Part shown: positions 7,662 through 10,678 of the stretch, piece by piece
Layout of the letters: the number at the start of each line of letters is the position of its first letter
Position numbering within the stretch: the stretch's first letter is position 1
Origin: Chloroflexota bacterium
Lineage (GTDB): Bacteria > Chloroflexota > Dehalococcoidia > Bin125
Reading direction: 5' to 3'
Assembly (NCBI GenBank): GCA_027296805.1
Contig: JAPUIR010000220.1
Span: 1-10,678 of the forward strand
DNA length: 10,678 nucleotides
The notes under the pieces: generated by a model
Database searches by the model: none
Told to the model about the DNA's origin: nothing
What the model saw: only the letters and a program-made list of their open reading frames with translations
Position numbers and translations under genes: made by a program

Positions 7662-8675
7662 TCACTTGGGTATGCCGTCACTCATGTCAGGATAGTCGCG
7701 GGTGGCGAGCCCCGCATCGTCGTCGGAGATGGGGAAGGTCCAGGCCGTCTTCGCGATCCGACGCACCAGCTTGGTGAGCACGTCGCCCGGGCCGGCCTCG
7801 ACGAACAGTCCGGCTCCGCTGTGCACCATGCGCTTGACGCTGCTGTTCCAGTCCACAGGCCGCAAGAGCGCCGTATCGAGCTCTTCGATGATGGCTTTGC
7901 GCGATTCGATCAGGTGGGCGCTGAAATTACTGATCACCGGCACCTGGGGGTCGACCCAGGGCATCGCGTCCACGGCCTGCCGGAACTGGGCCTGCGCTTC
8001 GTCCATGAGGGGGGAGTGCGAGGCGATGGAGATGGGCAAACGGACCACCCGCCGTGCGCCGCTGCGCTCGGCCAGATGCATCACGCGGCGTAGCGCGGAC
8101 TCTTCGCCCGAGACCACCGTGTGGCCGGGACCGTTTTCGTTGGCGACGACCACTGTGCCCTCGACGGACGCTTCGCCGACGATCGTGCGCAGCACGCGGT
8201 CCCGCAGCCCGATGATCGAAGCCATGCCACCCGGGCGCCTCTGGTCGGCCTCGTTCATGAGGCGTCCCCGCTCGCGCACGAGCCGCAGGCCGTTCTCAAA
8301 GTCGAGGGCATTGGCTGCGACCAAAGCGGTGATCTGGCCCATGCTGTGTCCGGCCATCGCGACCGGATCGATCACTCGGCCGTGCGCGGTCCATTGCTCC
8401 CGCAGAGCGTCCCACCAGGCGATGCTGGCGGTGTAGATGGCCGGCTGGGAGTAGGCCGTGTTGTCGAGGTCGCTCTCCGGCCCTTCTTCAATGAGCTTGA
8501 GGAGGTCGTAGCCGAGGATCTTGGAGGCGGCGCTGAAGCGCTGCTCGCCGTCCGGATGGATCGCGAGGACTTTGCTGGCCATGCCGATCGATTGCGATCC
8601 CTGTCCAGGGAACACAACCGCGACCTTCAGGGTCTCGTCCGGCTCGGGGGTGTTCGAGCGGCGCTCCGTGGTCAC
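7662..8675 (-). CDS. fabD: Malonyl-CoA:ACP transacylase FabD
   Basis: FabD transfers malonyl from CoA to ACP, giving the extender unit used by the ketosynthases. The 337-residue protein shows VAVVFPGQGSQ at 18-28, the nucleophile Ser111 in AGHSMGQ, Arg136 in VRERGRLM (the place of the malonate-carboxylate-binding arginine) and catalytic His220 in IASHSPLM. The residue after GHSMG is Gln where E. coli has Glu. It has an N-terminal extension of about 16 polar residues before the first strand and a polar C-terminal tail, so it is slightly longer than the usual 310. The start is GTG; an in-frame TAA at 8739-8741 and the absence of other good starts support it, though the ribosome binding site (AGG at 8683-8685) is weak. 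It is the first gene of the fabD-fabF-fabF-acpP-cupin run. Confidence 0.96.
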   Translation of the reverse strand: MTTERRSNTPEPDETLKVAVVFPGQGSQSIGMASKVLAIHPDGEQRFSAASKILGYDLLKLIEEGPESDLDNTAYSQPAIYTASIAWWDALREQWTAHGRVIDPVAMAGHSMGQITALVAANALDFENGLRLVRERGRLMNEADQRRPGGMASIIGLRDRVLRTIVGEASVEGTVVVANENGPGHTVVSGEESALRRVMHLAERSGARRVVRLPISIASHSPLMDEAQAQFRQAVDAMPWVDPQVPVISNFSAHLIESRKAIIEELDTALLRPVDWNSSVKRMVHSGAGLFVEAGPGDVLTKLVRRIAKTAWTFPISDDDAGLATRDYPDMSDGIPK

Positions 8676-8717
8676 CAGATGGCCTGCCCTGTCTTTTGGG
8701 GGGAGTCCGTAGCGAAG

Positions 8718-8739
8718 ACGGCGGCACTCGGGCCGCCGT
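8718..8739 (-). promoter_or_regulatory. Hairpin in the fabD leader
   Basis: A perfect 8-base inverted repeat, ACGGCGGC/GCCGCCGT, with a 6-base loop lies 43 bases upstream of the fabD start. It has no following T-run in either direction, so it is not a standard intrinsic terminator. The 3' arm could instead pair a few bases further on (CCGT with ACGG), which would give two alternative folds. A role in leader control is possible but unproven. Confidence 0.4.
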
Positions 8740-8790
8740 TACCCGGGACCGTACCACGCCGGGATTGCCCCACAACGCGGCTTCCTCACA

Positions 8791-8825
8791 ATTCTATAGC
8801 GTCAATCGAAGCGACTAATACGTCG
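8791..8825 (-). promoter_or_regulatory. Possible fabD promoter with overlapping operator-like repeat
   Basis: This is an AT-rich island in a very GC-rich region, upstream of fabD. On the minus strand TATAGAAT (8791-8798) contains a good -10 match (TAGAAT). No good -35 box is found at the correct distance; the best is TTAGTC (8813-8818). The inverted repeat CGAC-N6-GTCG (8812-8825) covers that position and could be a regulator binding site. A start near 8785 would give a leader of about 110 bases. Confidence 0.35.
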
Positions 8826-8890
8826 TGGTAAACCATCGATCTGTAGTCGGGGGCGTGAGGGGTGCCGCCTGAAGCCATGGCTGCCGTGCC

Positions 8891-9661
8891 CTAGGCCATG
8901 ACCAGGCCGCCATCGACGTGGAACACCTGCCCCGTGATGTATTGCGCCCGATCGCTCGCGAGGAAGGCCACCAGCGGCGCGACATCCTCCGGTTCGCCAA
9001 GCCGCTGGAGCGCGATCTGCCCCATGATCAGCTCCACCGCTTCCTCGGAGAGGTCCGCAGTGATATCCGTCTTGATGAAGCCGGGCGCCACCAGGTTGAC
9101 GGTTATGTTGCGGCTGCCGACCTCCTTCGCCATTGCCTTGGTCAACCCTCCCAAGCCCGCTTTGGCGGCGGCGTAGTTGGCTTGCCCCGGGTTGCCCATC
9201 GATCCGATCACCGAGCCCACGTTGACGATACGACCCCAGCGGCTGCGGATCATGGCGCGCAGGCAGGCCCGGCTGACCGCGAAGGGGCCCTTGAGGTCGG
9301 TGTTGATCACGGCGTCCCAGTCGTCGTCCTTCATCCGCATGACGAGAGCGTCGCGCGTGATCCCGGCGTTGTTCACCAGGATGTCGGGGGCATCGAGCGC
9401 GTCGCTGACCTCTTTGACCATGGCGCCCACCGCGGCCACGTCCGCGACGTCACATTGCACGATGTGGGTGCGTACGTCGAAGGCCTGTGCCGCTTCCGCC
9501 ACTTGGCGCGCGCCGCTCTCGCTGGAGCGGTAGTTGATAGCGATATCCGCGCCGTGAGCGGCCAGCTCGAGCGCGATCGCCCGCCCGATGCCCCGCGAGG
9601 CCCCGGTCACCAACGCGACGTGGCCCTGGAGGTCCCGGGGCACGGCGGGATCAGTGGTCAT
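8891..9661 (-). CDS. fabG: 3-oxoacyl-ACP reductase FabG
   Basis: FabG is an NADPH-dependent short-chain dehydrogenase that reduces beta-ketoacyl-ACP after each condensation. Counting from the chosen ATG, the 256-residue protein has the nucleotide-binding TGASRGIG at 19-26, NNAG at 97-100, the catalytic Asn120, Ser150 in NVGSVIGS, and Tyr163 and Lys167 in YAAAK. The C-terminal end [12 protein letters not shown] is typical of FabG. A GTG three codons upstream (9670) is an alternative start; neither has a clear ribosome binding site. It is separated from fabD by 215 bases with a possible promoter, so it may be its own transcript although it faces the same way. Its position beside the fab genes makes FabG more likely than another SDR, but sequence alone cannot fix the substrate. 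Confidence 0.93.
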   Translation of the reverse strand: MTTDPAVPRDLQGHVALVTGASRGIGRAIALELAAHGADIAINYRSSESGARQVAEAAQAFDVRTHIVQCDVADVAAVGAMVKEVSDALDAPDILVNNAGITRDALVMRMKDDDWDAVINTDLKGPFAVSRACLRAMIRSRWGRIVNVGSVIGSMGNPGQANYAAAKAGLGGLTKAMAKEVGSRNITVNLVAPGFIKTDITADLSEEAVELIMGQIALQRLGEPEDVAPLVAFLASDRAQYITGQVFHVDGGLVMA

Positions 9662-9737
9662 CGCGGGCACTTTGCGTCGGGCGTTGAGCGTGAATGTTCC
9701 AGCGAACGGTGGAGGCGGGGCCGGACCGTGGGCCGAA

Positions 9738-10403
9738 TCATGCGCGCAGACAGGAGATGTGCGAGCTGAGCTGCGCGCTCACGACGACATCGCCGCCGTC
9801 GGTCCCGATCAAGTAGACGCCGTCCGGACCCAACTCCAGCACCCGGAAGCGGGTGTCGGGCTTGAGGTTCTTTTGGTCGCAGTACTCCAGGAGCGCGGTA
9901 TCGTCCTCGATCGCCTCGGAGATGCGGGCGATCTCGCCCTCGTCGCCCACGCGGAGGGTCGACATCTGGGTCCAGTCGGTGTCGGCGCCGGCTGGGAAGT
10001 TCCCGGGGATCGGCGCGCCGTGTGGGCAGGTGGCGGGGTCGCCCAGGACGGCGGAGAGGCGCGCTTCGACGCGGTCGCTGATGGCATGCTCCAGGCGGTG
10101 CGCCTCCGCGTGCGCCGAGACCCAATCCAGGCCCAGCATGTCGACCAGGAAGCGCTCCGTGAGACGGTGGCGGCGGTTGATGCTGTCCGCGGCCTGCGTT
10201 CCAGATCCGGTCAGCGAGATGTGATGCGCGGCATCCACGGTTACCAGATCCTGTTTGCCCATGCGATCCAAGGTCTGCGAGACGGAAGCCGGAGAGACGC
10301 GCAGACGCTCGGCGAGGCGAGCGGCGCGCACGTCGCCCACCTCCACGCGCAGGGCGTCGATTGCTTGGAGATAGTCCTCGGTCGTCGGTGTGAGGGCGGC
10401 CAT
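9738..10403 (-). CDS. DtxR/MntR-family metal-dependent transcriptional repressor
   Basis: This is a dimeric repressor that binds DNA when loaded with Fe(II) or Mn(II), controlling metal uptake genes. The 221 residues show a winged helix (about 5-65, with recognition helix [12 protein letters not shown]), a dimerisation/metal domain (66-140) with CPHGAPIPG, and a C-terminal SH3/FeoA-like domain (about 150-221). The metal region aligns without gaps to Corynebacterium DtxR by eye: His79, Glu83, His98, Glu105 and His106 are kept. Position 10 is Asp (Met in DtxR, Asp in MntR) and position 102 is His (Cys in DtxR, Glu in MntR), so metal preference cannot be told. It diverges from amt, and no metal transporter is in the window. 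The ATG has no ribosome binding site; the transcript is probably leaderless. Confidence 0.93.
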   Translation of the reverse strand: MAALTPTTEDYLQAIDALRVEVGDVRAARLAERLRVSPASVSQTLDRMGKQDLVTVDAAHHISLTGSGTQAADSINRRHRLTERFLVDMLGLDWVSAHAEAHRLEHAISDRVEARLSAVLGDPATCPHGAPIPGNFPAGADTDWTQMSTLRVGDEGEIARISEAIEDDTALLEYCDQKNLKPDTRFRVLELGPDGVYLIGTDGGDVVVSAQLSSHISCLRA

Positions 10404-10410
10404 GAGCGCA

Positions 10411-10419
10411 AGTCTATCA
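10411..10419 (-). promoter_or_regulatory. Extended -10 promoter, likely leaderless start of the DtxR-family gene
   Basis: On the minus strand TGATAGACT matches the extended -10 form TGnTAnnnT and ends 7 bases before the ATG. Transcription would then begin at or next to the start codon. The absence of any Shine-Dalgarno sequence fits a leaderless mRNA. A partial -35 (AGGACC, 10433-10438) is 16 bases upstream. Confidence 0.5.
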
Positions 10420-10575
10420 CCGGCCTTCGCCAGGTCCTGCCTGCGCGGATTGGCGGGGGTTGGCCGGTCTTGAAGTGTTCATCTGGCTGTAACCACCGTA
10501 CCCGCAGGTGCGATCAGACTTGGCCCCATCAACTGGTCCCATGGCGACGCGTCTCCGTGCGCCCGCCGCAGCACT

Positions 10576-10580
10576 AGGGG
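10576..10580 (+). promoter_or_regulatory. Ribosome binding site of amt
   Basis: AGGGG, 6 bases before the ATG at 10587. An in-frame TAG at 10575-10577 excludes any earlier start, so this site and start belong together. In the 183 bases between the divergent genes I could not find a convincing amt promoter or a GlnR or sigma-54 site. Confidence 0.7.
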
Positions 10581-10586
10581 TTCTCA

Positions 10587-10678
10587 ATGATCGACACTGG
10601 GGATACCGCGTGGATGCTGACAGCAACCGCGCTGGTCTTACTCATGACTCCGGGGCTCGCCTTCTTCTACGGCGGGTT
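10587..10678 (+). CDS. amt: Ammonium transporter Amt, N-terminal fragment (cut by window edge)
   Basis: Amt proteins are trimeric membrane channels that take up ammonium. Only the first 30 residues are present, but they contain the strongly conserved family beginning [15 protein letters not shown] followed by [10 protein letters not shown], which forms the first membrane helix and its end. Unlike E. coli AmtB, no signal peptide precedes this helix. The gene diverges from the DtxR-family regulator. A downstream glnK (PII) gene is common in this family but cannot be seen here. Confidence 0.93.
   Translation, partial: MIDTGDTAWMLTATALVLLMTPGLAFFYGG

Noticed and set aside
5406..7777. Long plus-strand reading frames at 5406-6536 and 6728-7777
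   Set aside because: They lie antisense to the two fabF genes, whose active-site motifs are clear. The predicted proteins are rich in Arg, His, Gly and Ala with no recognisable domain, as expected for shadow frames in GC-rich DNA.
8700..8760. T-box-like sequence (GTGGTAC followed by a hairpin) before fabD
   Set aside because: It only partly matches the T-box core, lacks the following CGCGG, shows no specifier stem with the expected motifs, and there is no terminator T-run. Fatty acid genes are not known T-box targets.
8739..8789. A 16-codon open frame (GTG to TAA) in the fabD leader
   Set aside because: No ribosome binding site, and such a short frame is expected by chance. It is noted because it is in frame with fabD and its stop limits the fabD start.
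8873..8882. AGCCATGGCT palindrome after the fabG stop
   Set aside because: Ten bases with no loop and no T-run, so it is neither a terminator nor a clear operator.
10489..10502. GTAAC and GTACC pair resembling an actinobacterial GlnR site upstream of amt
   Set aside because: The two AC steps are separated by 6 bases instead of the 9 needed for a GlnR box.
9588..10577. A 329-residue plus-strand frame over fabG and the DtxR-family gene
   Set aside because: Antisense to the regulator with its conserved metal residues and to the 5' end of fabG; no sensible protein features.

Overview
The window is GC-rich and almost completely coding. It holds two ordinary housekeeping clusters that face each other, plus the start of a third unit. 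The protein styles suggest a member of the Chloroflexota (Thermomicrobia/Sphaerobacter-like) or a close relative: a compact 609-residue IF2 with a single short N-terminal domain, NusA with a long acidic tail, a GHSMGQ-type malonyl transacylase, and two FabF copies in tandem. This placement comes from recognising protein style, not from a database search, and is only moderately secure.

Positions 1-4535, plus strand: the nusA-ylxR(rnpM)-infB-rbfA-truB cluster for transcription elongation/antitermination, RNase P modulation, translation initiation, 30S maturation and tRNA pseudouridylation. NusA is cut by the left edge. The genes are packed tightly, with 4-base start/stop overlaps at ylxR/infB and rbfA/truB. 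The ylxQ (L7Ae-like) and nrnA (DHH phosphoesterase) genes often found in this cluster are absent.

Positions 4513-9661, minus strand: type II fatty acid synthesis. In the direction of transcription the order is fabG, a 215-base gap, fabD, fabF copy A, fabF copy B, acpP, and a small cupin-like gene. FabD loads malonyl onto ACP, the two ketosynthases condense, and FabG reduces the beta-ketoacyl-ACP. No fabH, fabZ, enoyl reductase or acetyl-CoA carboxylase gene lies in the window. The last gene, a short cupin-fold protein without metal-ligand histidines, converges on truB and overlaps its 3' end by 23 bases, so there is no room for a terminator between the two clusters.

Positions 9738-10678: a DtxR/MntR-family metal-dependent repressor on the minus strand, probably with a leaderless transcript, diverges from the start of an ammonium transporter (amt) on the plus strand, which is cut by the right edge.

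I found no mobile element, CRISPR array, tRNA or rRNA gene, and no convincing new multi-gene system. The points most worth a second look are the altered gatekeeper loop in one of the two FabF copies, the cupin-like gene attached to acpP, the possible control region before fabD, the mixed metal site of the DtxR-family protein, and an insertion in the ACP.
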